38,747 nt of DNA from Bacteroidales bacterium. Its GTDB lineage: Bacteria > Bacteroidota > Bacteroidia > Bacteroidales > Bacteroidaceae. The position numbers and the translations under genes were made by a program. Positions 1 through 8,689 of this stretch are shown piece after piece (positions within the stretch are counted from its first letter, which is position 1; each line of letters opens with the position of its first letter). Location: positions 1 to 38,747 of the forward strand of contig SFKY01000016.1 in assembly GCA_004554665.1 (NCBI GenBank). Reading direction: 5' to 3'. A model generated the notes under the pieces. The model was not told the origin of the DNA and made no database searches. It worked only from the letters and a program-made list of their open reading frames with translations.

Positions 1-57
1 AGAGGCTTTTCTTTTTGGTAGGGTACCTCTAAAAAACACAAAAAAAACGGGTTATTT

Positions 58-88
58 TTTGGATTATGCTCGGTTTGCACTAACTTTG
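58..88 (+). promoter_or_regulatory. Promoter of the metalloprotease-aroA operon
   Basis: TTTG at 58-61, 19-bp spacer, TAACTTTG at 81-88, matching the Bacteroidetes -33/-7 consensus. The -7 box lies inside the first copy of the repeat. The second copy's TAACTTTG (147-154) has no TTTG at the right distance. Confidence 0.7.
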
Positions 89-176
89 CATAAGTTAGGC
101 TGCACCTCAGCCATTTAGAGCAAGCTCTATGGCGTTCGGTTTGCACTAACTTTGCATAAGTTAGGCTGCACCTCAG
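71..176 (+). repeat. Tandem promoter-leader repeat, two 40-bp copies
   Basis: An identical 40-bp sequence occurs at 71-110 and 137-176 (66-bp offset). Each copy starts CGGTTTGCACTAACTTTGCA and ends in GGCTGCACCTCAG, so each carries a -7 box followed by the same transcript start region. The hairpin at 111-132 lies between them. A related copy lies at 29891-29943 on the other strand, and a diverged one at 17494-17523. Confidence 0.85.
111..132 (+). other. Leader hairpin between repeat copies
   Basis: CCAT-t-TAGAGC, AA loop, GCTCTA-TGG gives a near-perfect hairpin with a tight two-base loop. The same hairpin follows the repeat copy at 29891-29910 on the minus strand. Confidence 0.7.
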
Positions 177-206
177 TCCTATATAATAAATAAGGTGAAA
201 AAAAAC

Positions 207-1433
207 ATGATGAAAAAACTGGCTTATATTCTGATTGTGCTGCTCGCTACGGGTTTTTATGCGTGTAGTGACGATAATGACGAGGGCAATGGATCGACCA
301 CTGTGCCTGTAGACCAAGATGAAGACGAGACCACGGCAACGATAGATGACAACTATACGTACAAGTTGCCCGTCATCTTCCATGTGCTCTACAACGACGA
401 GAAAGATCCTACGCAGTATATCCCTGCCACCCGTCTGGCGGCCATCCTCACCCATGTCAACGAGATTTACCGGGGCAATGTCTATGGACTCGAATTTGGC
501 ACCAGCGAGGAGATGAAGATACAATTTGTGCTGGCTACCCACGACGAGTCGGGCAACAAACTGGCTACACCGGGGGTGGAATACGTCAAATGGACCGGCA
601 CATGGCCGATAGACCCAATGGAGTTTATGGGCAATAACAAAGGCAATGTGAAATATATCTGGGAGCCGAACGAGTATATCAATGTGATGCTGTACCATTT
701 CGCTGCTGAAACCGATGGAGAGACTTTGGGAATCAGTCATCTTCCCTACACATTGGAGGGGGTGAACGAGATCGATGGCTTGACGCCGCTTGAGACGGCC
801 AAGGCCAATGTGACCAAGAAAAATCTGAGTTTCGCCTATTGCTCCTCCATCAACAGCAAGTATGCCAACAAGAATGCGGATGGCAGTTACTACGAGTCAG
901 ACCGCTACACCAACGCCAGCCATAAGATGTTTGAAAAAGGGGTGACTGCCCAGCAGATTTCGCGCGACATCAACGTGACGCTTGCCCATGAGCTCGGCCA
1001 CTATCTCGGCCTGCTCCATGTGTTCTCTGAAACAGCCGCTGGCGAAGAGGGCAGCGAGACCGTCGATGACTGTGAGGATACCGACTACTGCGAAGATACA
1101 CCCAGTTACAACCGCCCGGAGTATCTGCGCGGTGTGACAGCCTATCTGAACAGCATCCAAGAGGGCGAAGCTGTAAGTGCCAAGAGACTGATGGCACGCA
1201 ACAACTGTGCCGGAGACGACTATTATTCGGCCAATATCATGGACTATGCCTATTCGTATGGCTTCAAGATTTCTGCCGACCAGAAGAGCCGCACACGCCG
1301 TGTGCTCTACGACAGTCCGCTGATTCCGGGACCTAAAAAGCGCCTCCGCACCACCCGTGGGGCAGTCGTGCAGCCGCAACTGGTGGAGGGCATCGTGGAT
1401 TTGCCGATACGGATAGCCAAATGTAAGCATTAA
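207..1433 (+). CDS. Zinc metalloprotease lipoprotein (metzincin, M43/pappalysin-like)
   Basis: Predicted surface-anchored zinc endopeptidase. The N terminus is a lipoprotein signal (hydrophobic stretch ending FYAC, lipid-bearing Cys20 from this start). SDDNDE follows the Cys, which resembles the acidic lipoprotein export signal that sends Bacteroidetes lipoproteins to the cell surface. The zinc site HELGHYLGLLH begins at residue 261 and fits HExxHxxGxxH of metzincins. Downstream NIMDY fits the Met-turn of the M43 family. In between lies a Cys-containing acidic stretch (DDCEDTDYCEDTP), typical of pappalysin-like enzymes. The length (408 aa) fits the Bacteroides zinc-dependent metalloproteinase lipoprotein family. 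I chose ATG 207; GTG 195 in frame would add four residues and ATG 210 is also possible. It follows a duplicated promoter-leader repeat and lies 31 bp before aroA, so the two may be cotranscribed. The substrate is unknown. Confidence 0.85.
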   Translation: MMKKLAYILIVLLATGFYACSDDNDEGNGSTTVPVDQDEDETTATIDDNYTYKLPVIFHVLYNDEKDPTQYIPATRLAAILTHVNEIYRGNVYGLEFGTSEEMKIQFVLATHDESGNKLATPGVEYVKWTGTWPIDPMEFMGNNKGNVKYIWEPNEYINVMLYHFAAETDGETLGISHLPYTLEGVNEIDGLTPLETAKANVTKKNLSFAYCSSINSKYANKNADGSYYESDRYTNASHKMFEKGVTAQQISRDINVTLAHELGHYLGLLHVFSETAAGEEGSETVDDCEDTDYCEDTPSYNRPEYLRGVTAYLNSIQEGEAVSAKRLMARNNCAGDDYYSANIMDYAYSYGFKISADQKSRTRRVLYDSPLIPGPKKRLRTTRGAVVQPQLVEGIVDLPIRIAKCKH

Positions 1434-1464
1434 TCATCCTCAATACACAACAGAATAGACGCTT

Positions 1465-2706
1465 ATGCAATATATACTCCGGGCACCCGAGTGCCTTGAT
1501 GCCACCATCCAGTTGCCTGCCTCGAAGAGTGTGTGCAACCGTACACTGATTATACAAGCCTTGGCAGGAAGCCATGTGCTGCCAGACAACCTTTCCGACT
1601 GCGACGACACCCGTGTGCTGGTTTCCGCGCTACGCGATATGCCCGAAGTGGTCGACATAGGAGCCGCCGGCACGGCCATGCGCTTTATGACGGCTTACCT
1701 GAGTGCGACGGCGGGCGAGCATGTCATCACGGGAACCGACCGTATGAAACAGCGTCCCATCGGGTTGCTGGTCGATGCGTTGCGCCATCTGGGTGCCGAC
1801 ATCTCGTATGTGGAGCGCACCGGATTTCCGCCGCTTCGTATCAAGGGCCAACCGCTCACAGGCGGACGGCTGGAGATACCGGGCAATATCAGTTCGCAGT
1901 ACATCTCGGCCCTGCTGATGATAGCTCCGGCGCTGCGCAACGGCATAGAGTTGCGGCTCACGGGCGACATCATCTCGCGGCCATACATCGATCTGACGCT
2001 GTGGGCCATGACCGAGTTTGGTGCAGAGGCAGAGTGGAGCGATATCGATACCATCCGGGTGGCTCCCAAGCCTTACGAGCCGCGTCCCTACCGTGTGGAG
2101 AACGATTGGAGTGCCGCCTCGTACTGGTATGAGATGATGGCACTCTGTCCGAATGTGGAGAGCAGGGTGGTGTTGCCGGGCTTGACAGACGGGTCGAGAC
2201 AGGGCGATTCGGTGACCCGTTACATCGCCTCGTTGCTGGGCATCAAGACCACGTTTGTGAAAGACAGCGCCGCACCGCAGGTGGTGCTGACCAAGCATAG
2301 GTGCACGCTGCCGCAGTTGGAGTACGACTTTGTGAGTTCGCCGGACTTGGCACAGACCTTTGTGGTGACTTGTGCCTTGTTGGGAATCCCGTTCCATTTC
2401 AAAGGGTTGTCAAGTCTGAAGATCAAGGAGACAGACCGCATAGAGGCGCTGAAAAGAGAACTGCGGAAGTTGGGATATGTACTGCGCGACCTCAACAACA
2501 GTGAACTGGTATGGGACGGAAGTCGCTGCGAGGCCAGCATGGAGCCTGTCGACACCTATCAGGATCATCGCATGGCGATGGCTTTTGCTCCGGCCGCATT
2601 CCGTTTCCCGGACCTTCGCATCAATGATCCGCAAGTAGTTTCGAAGTCTTATCCGCACTTCTGGCAAGATTTGGCTGCAGCTGGTTTTACCGTCAGCCAT
2701 TCATGA
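1465..2706 (+). CDS. aroA: 3-phosphoshikimate 1-carboxyvinyltransferase (EPSP synthase)
   Basis: Transfers enolpyruvate from PEP to shikimate 3-phosphate, the sixth step of the shikimate pathway, in the cytoplasm. Family motifs are visible: PASKSVCNRTLI near residue 18 (substrate-binding Lys and Arg), GAAGTAMRF near residue 67, GNISSQYISALLM near residue 138, KIKETDRIEALKREL near residue 320, and DHRMAMAFA near residue 370. At 413 aa it is slightly shorter than the common 425-430 aa, as usual for Bacteroidetes forms. It begins 31 bp after the metalloprotease gene with no promoter seen in the gap, so it probably shares that transcript. A small Cys-rich membrane protein gene follows after 31 bp. 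Confidence 0.97.
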   Translation: MQYILRAPECLDATIQLPASKSVCNRTLIIQALAGSHVLPDNLSDCDDTRVLVSALRDMPEVVDIGAAGTAMRFMTAYLSATAGEHVITGTDRMKQRPIGLLVDALRHLGADISYVERTGFPPLRIKGQPLTGGRLEIPGNISSQYISALLMIAPALRNGIELRLTGDIISRPYIDLTLWAMTEFGAEAEWSDIDTIRVAPKPYEPRPYRVENDWSAASYWYEMMALCPNVESRVVLPGLTDGSRQGDSVTRYIASLLGIKTTFVKDSAAPQVVLTKHRCTLPQLEYDFVSSPDLAQTFVVTCALLGIPFHFKGLSSLKIKETDRIEALKRELRKLGYVLRDLNNSELVWDGSRCEASMEPVDTYQDHRMAMAFAPAAFRFPDLRINDPQVVSKSYPHFWQDLAAAGFTVSHS

Positions 2707-2737
2707 TTACAGGGTCTGCACCTCATCACATGCTGGT

Positions 2738-3130
2738 ATGATCTATTTGCTGTTGTCTTTAGTCGTTTTGGGAGTTGTGGCCGCCCTTATCAGTCTGTTT
2801 TCCGCCAAACATGGCGGAGCGGATGAGGAGGTGGTGAACACGGCTGCCACCTGTGCCACCTGTGACGGCACCGATACGCGATGCGAACAGACGTGCATGA
2901 TGGAAGCTGCGACGCGCCCTATCGAGTATTATGATGACGAGGAACTGGACCGTTACAAGGGCAGGCCCTCCGACAGTTATGCTGACGATGAAATCAAGGA
3001 CTTTGAGGACGTGCTCTATACCATGCGCCCCGACGAGGTAAAAGGGTGGAGCCGCAGCCTGACGCTACGGGGCGTGCATCTGCCGGATGCGCTCAAGGAC
3101 GAGGTGCTGATGCTGATGGAGCAAGCATGA
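2738..3130 (+). CDS. Small membrane-anchored Cys-rich protein of unknown function
   Basis: The 130-aa protein has one N-terminal transmembrane segment (residues 1-22, MIYLLLSLVVLGVVAALISL). A four-cysteine cluster follows (C-x2-C-x6-C-x3-C, about residues 39-53), then an acidic stretch (YYDDEELDRY) and a soluble C-terminal region rich in charged helix. The Cys spacing could bind zinc or an iron-sulfur cluster, but no enzyme motif is recognised. From memory, similar proteins occur across Bacteroidales without an assigned role. It sits between aroA and a metal permease gene, all on the plus strand, so a role linked to metal handling or to the downstream secretion genes is possible but is inference only. 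Confidence 0.8.
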   Translation: MIYLLLSLVVLGVVAALISLFSAKHGGADEEVVNTAATCATCDGTDTRCEQTCMMEAATRPIEYYDDEELDRYKGRPSDSYADDEIKDFEDVLYTMRPDEVKGWSRSLTLRGVHLPDALKDEVLMLMEQA

Positions 3131-3191
3131 AAAGAATCGGTTGCGGGTCATGGTAAGTTTAATGATGCAATACATCTATTGATTATATTAT

Positions 3192-4010
3192 ATGGAGATA
3201 TTCGGGTATGTGTTTTTTCAGCATGCGCTCATCGGCGCCACACTGGCCAGCATCCTCTGCGGTATCATCGGAACTTATATCGTCACGCGGCGGTTGGTGT
3301 TTATCAGCGGTGGTATCACGCATGCTTCGTTTGGCGGTATCGGCCTCGGCGTGTACTATGGAGCCAATCCCATTGTATCGGCATTGGGCTTCTCGGTGCT
3401 CTGTGCGTTGGGGGTGCAATGGATGTCGCACAAAGGGAATATCCGGGAAGACTCTACCATCGCCTTTTTCTGGACCCTCGGCATGAGCGTCGGCATTATC
3501 TGCTGTTTTCTCTCTCCCGATTTCATCCCCGATCTCAATTCATACCTCTTCGGAAGCATCCTCACCATCGGGCAGGAAGATCTCCTGCTCCTCGGTAGTC
3601 TTACCATTGTGGTGAGTCTGCTGTTCCTCCTCTTTTTCCGAACCATCGTGAGCGTGGCCTTCGACCCTGTCTTTGCCCGCGCCCAAGGTCTGCCGGTAGA
3701 CCTGATTGGCTATGTGATGATGGCGCTCATTGCCATGACCATTGTGGCCACGTTGCGGATGGTGGGTATAGTACTGGCCATCAGCCTGCTCACCATCCCC
3801 CAGATGACAGCCAATGTCCTCACCTGCGACTATGGCAAGATGGTAGGCATCAGCATCCTGGTGGGATGGGTGGACTGTATGCTGGGACTGGCCGTCTCCT
3901 ACCAATTGAATGTGCCGTCGGGTGCGGCCATCATCCTGGTCAGTATCATCGTTTACACCCTGACAAAGATTATCAAAAAACTGACAGAACGTTGCACCGT
4001 CGCCGAATGA
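3192..4010 (+). CDS. Metal ABC transporter permease (ABC-3/ZnuB family)
   Basis: An integral membrane permease of 272 aa with about eight hydrophobic helices. It belongs to the ABC-3 family that moves zinc, manganese or iron with a partner ATPase and a solute-binding protein. The N-terminal region (GTYIVTRRLVFISGGITHASFGGIGLG, read in parts) contains the conserved RR/SGxxxHASxxG signature of this family. The C-terminal GIVLAISLLTIPQMTAN segment matches the conserved later helix. No ATPase or binding-protein gene lies nearby, so the partners must be elsewhere. The stop overlaps the start of the porW gene (ATGA), implying translational coupling. Which metal it carries cannot be read from the sequence. 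Confidence 0.9.
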   Translation: MEIFGYVFFQHALIGATLASILCGIIGTYIVTRRLVFISGGITHASFGGIGLGVYYGANPIVSALGFSVLCALGVQWMSHKGNIREDSTIAFFWTLGMSVGIICCFLSPDFIPDLNSYLFGSILTIGQEDLLLLGSLTIVVSLLFLLFFRTIVSVAFDPVFARAQGLPVDLIGYVMMALIAMTIVATLRMVGIVLAISLLTIPQMTANVLTCDYGKMVGISILVGWVDCMLGLAVSYQLNVPSGAAIILVSIIVYTLTKIIKKLTERCTVAE

Positions 4011-7000
4011 GATACATCGCCCTATGGATGGTTGCGGCTACGTTGGCGGCCATGACCTCGTGCTCGACACAGCAAAACACTGTGTCGAGCAGATGGTGGC
4101 ATGCGTTCAATGCCCGTTACAATACCTACTACAATGGCAAGGTGGCCTATATAGACGGTAGTTTGGAGAAAGAGAACGGGCACAAGGACAATTTCACAGA
4201 ATTGCTTCCCCTTTATCCCGTGGGCAGCAAGTCGAGCCGTGAGATAGGGAAGGGCAACTACGATCGTGCCATTACCAAGGCCGAGAAAGTCATTCACCAG
4301 CACAGTATCAAGCGGAGGCCCGTGTGGGACAAGCAACGGCGCAAGACAGCCAAGGACATAGAGTGGTTGGGAAGACGCGAGTACAACCCGTTTTTGTGGA
4401 AAGCATGGATGCTCATGGGGCGCTCGCAGTTTCATAAGGGTTCCTTCGACGAGGCGGCATCCACTTTCTCGTACATGAGCAGGCTCTACGCCACGCAGCC
4501 GGCCATCTATGGCAAGGCACGGGCATGGCTGGCCAAAGCCTATGTGGAAGAGGGGTGGCTGTATGATGCTGAGGATGTTATCAGAAACATGCAGCGCGAC
4601 TCGATGGACTGGCGTGCCGTGCGCGAATGGGACTATACCTATGCCGATTATTACCTGCATGCGGGCGACTACCGCAAGGCCATTCCGTATCTGAAAAAAG
4701 TGATACGTCATGAGATGCGACGCAAGCAGAAGGCGCGTGAGTGGTATCTGTTGGGACAGCTCTATGCAGCGCTGGGCGAACGCGATTCGGCCTATCGGGC
4801 CTATCGTCACGTAGTACGGATGAATCCTCCGTACGAACTGGAGTTCAATGCCCGTATCGCACAGACCGAGGTCGTGGCCAAGGGCAGGGCCAAGTCGATG
4901 GTGGGAAGGTTGCGAAGGATGGCGGCATCGGACAACAACAAGGACTATGCTGACCAGATCTTCTATGCCATCGGCAACATCTATCTGGCCGATCGCGATA
5001 CTGCCAAGGCCATTGGCGCTTACGAGGAAGGCAACCGTCGCTCTGTCCGCAACGGTGTCGAAAAAGGCGTGTTGCTCCTACAACTGGGCGACCTGTATTG
5101 GGAAAAAGAAAAATACAGCGAGGCGCGTCGCTGCTATGGAGAGGCTATCGGCCTGTTGGACAAGGACCGTCCAGACTACCGGCAACTGGCCGACCGCTCC
5201 CGGGTGCTCGACGAACTGGTACCGCATACGGAGCAGGTGGCGCTGCAAGACTCGCTTCAGGCGCTCGCTGCGATGGACGATGACGCGCGCAATGCTGCCA
5301 TAGACCGTGTGATCGATGCCCTGAAGAAGAAAGAAAAGGAAGAGCGCAATGCCCTGGCTGAGGCAGAGGCACAGCGCACGGTGGGCATGAACGCAGGTAT
5401 GGGTGGCGGCAATATGGGCCAACAGGCTTCGCAGGCCACGGACAGGCAGCAGTCGGGCAAGTGGTATTTCTACAATCCGATGGCTGTCAGTCAGGGTAAG
5501 GCCACCTTTGAGAAACTCTGGGGAAAGCGTGAGAATGTGGACGATTGGCAACGATTCAACAAGACGGTGGTGGCCGACCTCGGTGGCGTGGAGGAGATGA
5601 CAGACGAGATGCGCGACTCGCTTGCAAGAGAGGCGGAGAGGCAGGATTCGCTTCGCATGGTGCCCGACAGCGTGCAGAACGATCCCCACCAGCGTGCCTA
5701 TTACGTGGCGCAGATACCGTTTACACCCGAACAAAAGGCGACAAGCGATGCCCTGATTATGGACGGACTGTTTCAGTCGGGTGTTATCTTTAAGGATAAG
5801 CTCGACCACCTGCCGTTAAGTGAAAAACAGTTGTTGCGCTTAACCACCCAGTACCCCGCTTTCGAGCGCATGGACGAAGCTTATTACCATCTGTTCCTGC
5901 TCTATTCGAGGATGCACAAGCCAGAACAGGCTGCCACATACGTGTCGCGATTGCAGGCAGAGTTTCCGGAGAGCCAGTGGACGGTGTTGCTTACCGACCC
6001 CTATTTTGCCGAAAATGCCCGTTTGGGCACACATCTCGAAGACTCGTTGTACGCCGCTACTTACGAGGCGTTTCGTGCCAACCGCTTAGGCGAAGCCGCC
6101 GCCAACGTGGCGCTGTCGGCCAGCAGATTCCCGATGGGTGCCAACCGCGACAAGTTCCTTTTTGTTGGCGCATTAACCAAACTCAATGCCGGCGATGCCG
6201 ACGGTTGCCTGGCCGATATGAAGACGGTGGTGGAGCAATTCCCGCAGAGTCGTATGAGCGAGATGGCGGGTATGATTATCAATGGTGTAAACGCTGGACG
6301 CCGGTTGCGCGGCGGGCGATTCGATGTAGGCGATGTGTGGAGTAGGAGGACAGATGTGCTCAACGAGGGCGATACCGTCGCAGCCCGTGGATTTGAAGCT
6401 GACCGCACAGCCGATTTCCTCTTCGTCATTGTCTATCATCCCGACTCTGTCCCGGAGAACCAGGTGCTGTATGAGTTGGCACGTTATAATTTCACCAACT
6501 ATCTTGTCCGCAATTTCGAGATTGCCGTCAGCGAGGTCGACGGTTTGCATCGCATGCAGGTGTCTGGTTTCCGAAACTATGACGAGGTATTGCAGTATGC
6601 CCGTCAGTTGTTTGCCCAGTCTCAGTTGCGCTCCCTGCTTCACGGGCACCGTACTCTGCTCATCAGCGAATCCAATCTCGGACTGATAGGCAATCCTTTC
6701 AGTTACGATGACTACGATGCTTTCTATCACAAACATTTCGCCCCGCTCAAGGTGAGTACCTTCCAACTGCTCGTAGAGCCGGAGGAAATCACTACTAGGG
6801 AGGCTAAGGTACCCACGGTGGAACAGATAGACAAGGCGCTCGACAGTGGACTCTTCTTGGAGGAGGCCTCGGACAAGAAGCCGGAGAGCTGGGGTACCCT
6901 CGTTGTCACGCCGGAAGAGCCCGAGAAGACATCGGCCAACAAGGGCGTGACGGTGAAAGTGGAGGAAGTAAAGGAGAAGGTGAGCAAGACAGGTATTTAT

Positions 7001-7126
7001 TTCAAGGACAGCAAGGGCACTGTGGTGTCGGATTCGACCAAGACGGAGAAAACAAAGGCTCCCGCAAAGCCCAAGAAGAAGACGCTTGACTTGGAGAATG
7101 AGTATTACGAATTAGAAGGATTTTAA
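4007..7126 (+). CDS. porW: T9SS lipoprotein PorW/SprE (TPR protein)
   Basis: A periplasm-facing outer-membrane lipoprotein of the type IX secretion system, required for secretion (and gliding where present). ATG 4007 overlaps the previous stop and gives a lipoprotein signal (lipobox MTSC, Cys19). The residues after the Cys (STQQNT) are not acidic, so there is no surface-export signal. The segment after it, about residues 28-48 (RWWHAFNARYNTYYNGK), is the characteristic start of PorW/SprE. TPR-like helical repeats run from about 125 to 420. A charged region follows (about 440-500, with Gly/Met-rich spacer), then a second helical domain, a compact region at about 800-920, and a Lys/Glu/Pro-rich tail. 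Its 1039 aa exceed the roughly 870 aa of Flavobacterium SprE. porX follows 3 bp after the stop. Confidence 0.88.
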   Translation: MRYIALWMVAATLAAMTSCSTQQNTVSSRWWHAFNARYNTYYNGKVAYIDGSLEKENGHKDNFTELLPLYPVGSKSSREIGKGNYDRAITKAEKVIHQHSIKRRPVWDKQRRKTAKDIEWLGRREYNPFLWKAWMLMGRSQFHKGSFDEAASTFSYMSRLYATQPAIYGKARAWLAKAYVEEGWLYDAEDVIRNMQRDSMDWRAVREWDYTYADYYLHAGDYRKAIPYLKKVIRHEMRRKQKAREWYLLGQLYAALGERDSAYRAYRHVVRMNPPYELEFNARIAQTEVVAKGRAKSMVGRLRRMAASDNNKDYADQIFYAIGNIYLADRDTAKAIGAYEEGNRRSVRNGVEKGVLLLQLGDLYWEKEKYSEARRCYGEAIGLLDKDRPDYRQLADRSRVLDELVPHTEQVALQDSLQALAAMDDDARNAAIDRVIDALKKKEKEERNALAEAEAQRTVGMNAGMGGGNMGQQASQATDRQQSGKWYFYNPMAVSQGKATFEKLWGKRENVDDWQRFNKTVVADLGGVEEMTDEMRDSLAREAERQDSLRMVPDSVQNDPHQRAYYVAQIPFTPEQKATSDALIMDGLFQSGVIFKDKLDHLPLSEKQLLRLTTQYPAFERMDEAYYHLFLLYSRMHKPEQAATYVSRLQAEFPESQWTVLLTDPYFAENARLGTHLEDSLYAATYEAFRANRLGEAAANVALSASRFPMGANRDKFLFVGALTKLNAGDADGCLADMKTVVEQFPQSRMSEMAGMIINGVNAGRRLRGGRFDVGDVWSRRTDVLNEGDTVAARGFEADRTADFLFVIVYHPDSVPENQVLYELARYNFTNYLVRNFEIAVSEVDGLHRMQVSGFRNYDEVLQYARQLFAQSQLRSLLHGHRTLLISESNLGLIGNPFSYDDYDAFYHKHFAPLKVSTFQLLVEPEEITTREAKVPTVEQIDKALDSGLFLEEASDKKPESWGTLVVTPEEPEKTSANKGVTVKVEEVKEKVSKTGIYFKDSKGTVVSDSTKTEKTKAPAKPKKKTLDLENEYYELEGF

Positions 7127-7129
7127 GCT

Positions 7130-8683
7130 ATGAGCAATGGAATGTTACTATGGGTGGACGATGAGATAGAATTGCTGCGCGCGCACATCATCTTCTTGGA
7201 AAAGAAAGGTTATGAGGTGGTGACGGTGAGCAACGGAGCCGATGCGATAGAACAGTGTCGGCAGCGTACGTTCGACCTTATCCTGCTCGATGAGATGATG
7301 CCGGGACTCACAGGACTGGAAACCCTGCAGCGCATCAAGGAGATTACGCCCGCCACGCCCGTGGTGATGGTGACAAAGAGCGAGGAGGAGGATATCATGG
7401 ACCAAGCGATTGGATCCAAGATAGCCGATTATCTCATCAAGCCTGTCAATCCGCATCAGATACTCCTCACGCTGAAAAAGAATATACATCGCAAGGAGAT
7501 TGTCACCGAGGTGACCCAGACTGGTTACCGGCAGAACTATCAGGGGCTGATGATGCAGATTATGGATTGCGAGACCATCGATGACTGGAAAAAGGTGTAC
7601 CGTAGGCTCACTCATTGGGAACTGGAGCTGAGTACGGCCGACAGTGACATGACCGAGATGTTGCAGATGCAGAAGGAGGAAGCAAACATCGGTTTCGCCA
7701 AATATATCAAGAAACATTATCTGGATTGGGTGAAGCCCGAAGCAACAGAGCGCCCGCTGATGAGCCCTGACATCTTCAAGCGAAAGGTTTTCCCTCTGCT
7801 CAACGCAGGAGAAAAACTCTTTTTCATCGTCATCGACAATTTCCGCTACGACCAATGGCGGATGCTGGCACAAGAGTTGGGCGATATGTTCGAGATAGAG
7901 GAAGATATGTACATGAGCATCCTTCCCACCGCCACACAATATGCCCGCAACGCCATCTTCAGCGGCTTGATGCCCAACCAGATAGCGAGCATGTTTCCCG
8001 ATCTCTGGGTGGATGAGGATGAGGAAGAGGGCAAGAACCTCAATGAGGCACCTCTGATACAGACACAGATCGACCGCTATCGCAGGCACGACACGTTCTC
8101 CTATCATAAGATCAACGACTCTGCCGGTGCAGAGAAATTCCTTGACCGCATCCGTGGGAGCAAGGAATATGACCTCAATGTGGTGGTGATCAATTTCATC
8201 GATATGCTCTCTCATGCCAGGACCGAGTCTAAGATGATTCGGGAACTTGCCAGCGACGAGTCTGCCTATCGCAACTTGACCATCGGCTGGTTCAGGCACT
8301 CTGTCATGGCAGAACTCCTCAAGGCGTTGGCACAGACCGACTACAAGGTCATCATTACCACAGACCACGGTTCCATACGGGCCTCGAAACCGATTAAAAT
8401 CATCGGAGACCGTAACACCAACACCAATCTCCGATACAAGCTGGGCAAGAATCTGAGCTACGACCCTAAGGAGGTTTTCGTCATCAAGAATCCCAAGCAG
8501 GCTCAGTTGCCAACGCCTAATCTGAGTACGGCCTACGTCTTTGCCACGGGAGACGCATTCTTTGCCTATCCCAACAATTACAACTACTATGTGTCTTATT
8601 ACAAGAACACTTTCCAGCACGGAGGCATCTCGATGGAAGAGATGTTGGTGCCACTGGTAACGCTGAAATCACGTAAAAGATAA
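7130..8683 (+). CDS. porX: T9SS response regulator PorX (receiver plus PglZ domain)
   Basis: A cytoplasmic two-component regulator of T9SS gene expression. The receiver domain (about 1-120) has the acidic pocket D10/D11, phospho-acceptor D54 (ILLDEMMPG), T82 and K104. A helical linker runs to about 200. A PglZ/alkaline-phosphatase-superfamily domain (about 205-510) follows, with metal-site candidates D236 (VIDNFRYD), T267/T269, D358 and H362 (FIDMLSH), D412-H413 (TTDHGS) and H497 (QHGG). In Porphyromonas gingivalis PorX works with the sensor kinase PorY and sigma factor SigP, and its PglZ domain is a zinc-dependent phosphodiesterase. There is no DNA-binding domain here. It lies 3 bp after porW and 6 bp before tsaE. 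No PorY-like kinase is in the window. Confidence 0.95.
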   Translation: MSNGMLLWVDDEIELLRAHIIFLEKKGYEVVTVSNGADAIEQCRQRTFDLILLDEMMPGLTGLETLQRIKEITPATPVVMVTKSEEEDIMDQAIGSKIADYLIKPVNPHQILLTLKKNIHRKEIVTEVTQTGYRQNYQGLMMQIMDCETIDDWKKVYRRLTHWELELSTADSDMTEMLQMQKEEANIGFAKYIKKHYLDWVKPEATERPLMSPDIFKRKVFPLLNAGEKLFFIVIDNFRYDQWRMLAQELGDMFEIEEDMYMSILPTATQYARNAIFSGLMPNQIASMFPDLWVDEDEEEGKNLNEAPLIQTQIDRYRRHDTFSYHKINDSAGAEKFLDRIRGSKEYDLNVVVINFIDMLSHARTESKMIRELASDESAYRNLTIGWFRHSVMAELLKALAQTDYKVIITTDHGSIRASKPIKIIGDRNTNTNLRYKLGKNLSYDPKEVFVIKNPKQAQLPTPNLSTAYVFATGDAFFAYPNNYNYYVSYYKNTFQHGGISMEEMLVPLVTLKSRKR

Positions 8684-8689
8684 ACAGAT

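Noticed and set aside
1..30. Terminator hairpin at the left edge (AGAGG with CCTCT)
   Set aside because: Only 5 bp of pairing and cut by the window boundary; not enough to call.
7148..8620. Minus-strand open frame of 490 codons over porX
   Set aside because: Antisense shadow: Ile/Leu/His-rich without domains; porX on the plus strand has complete receiver and PglZ motifs.
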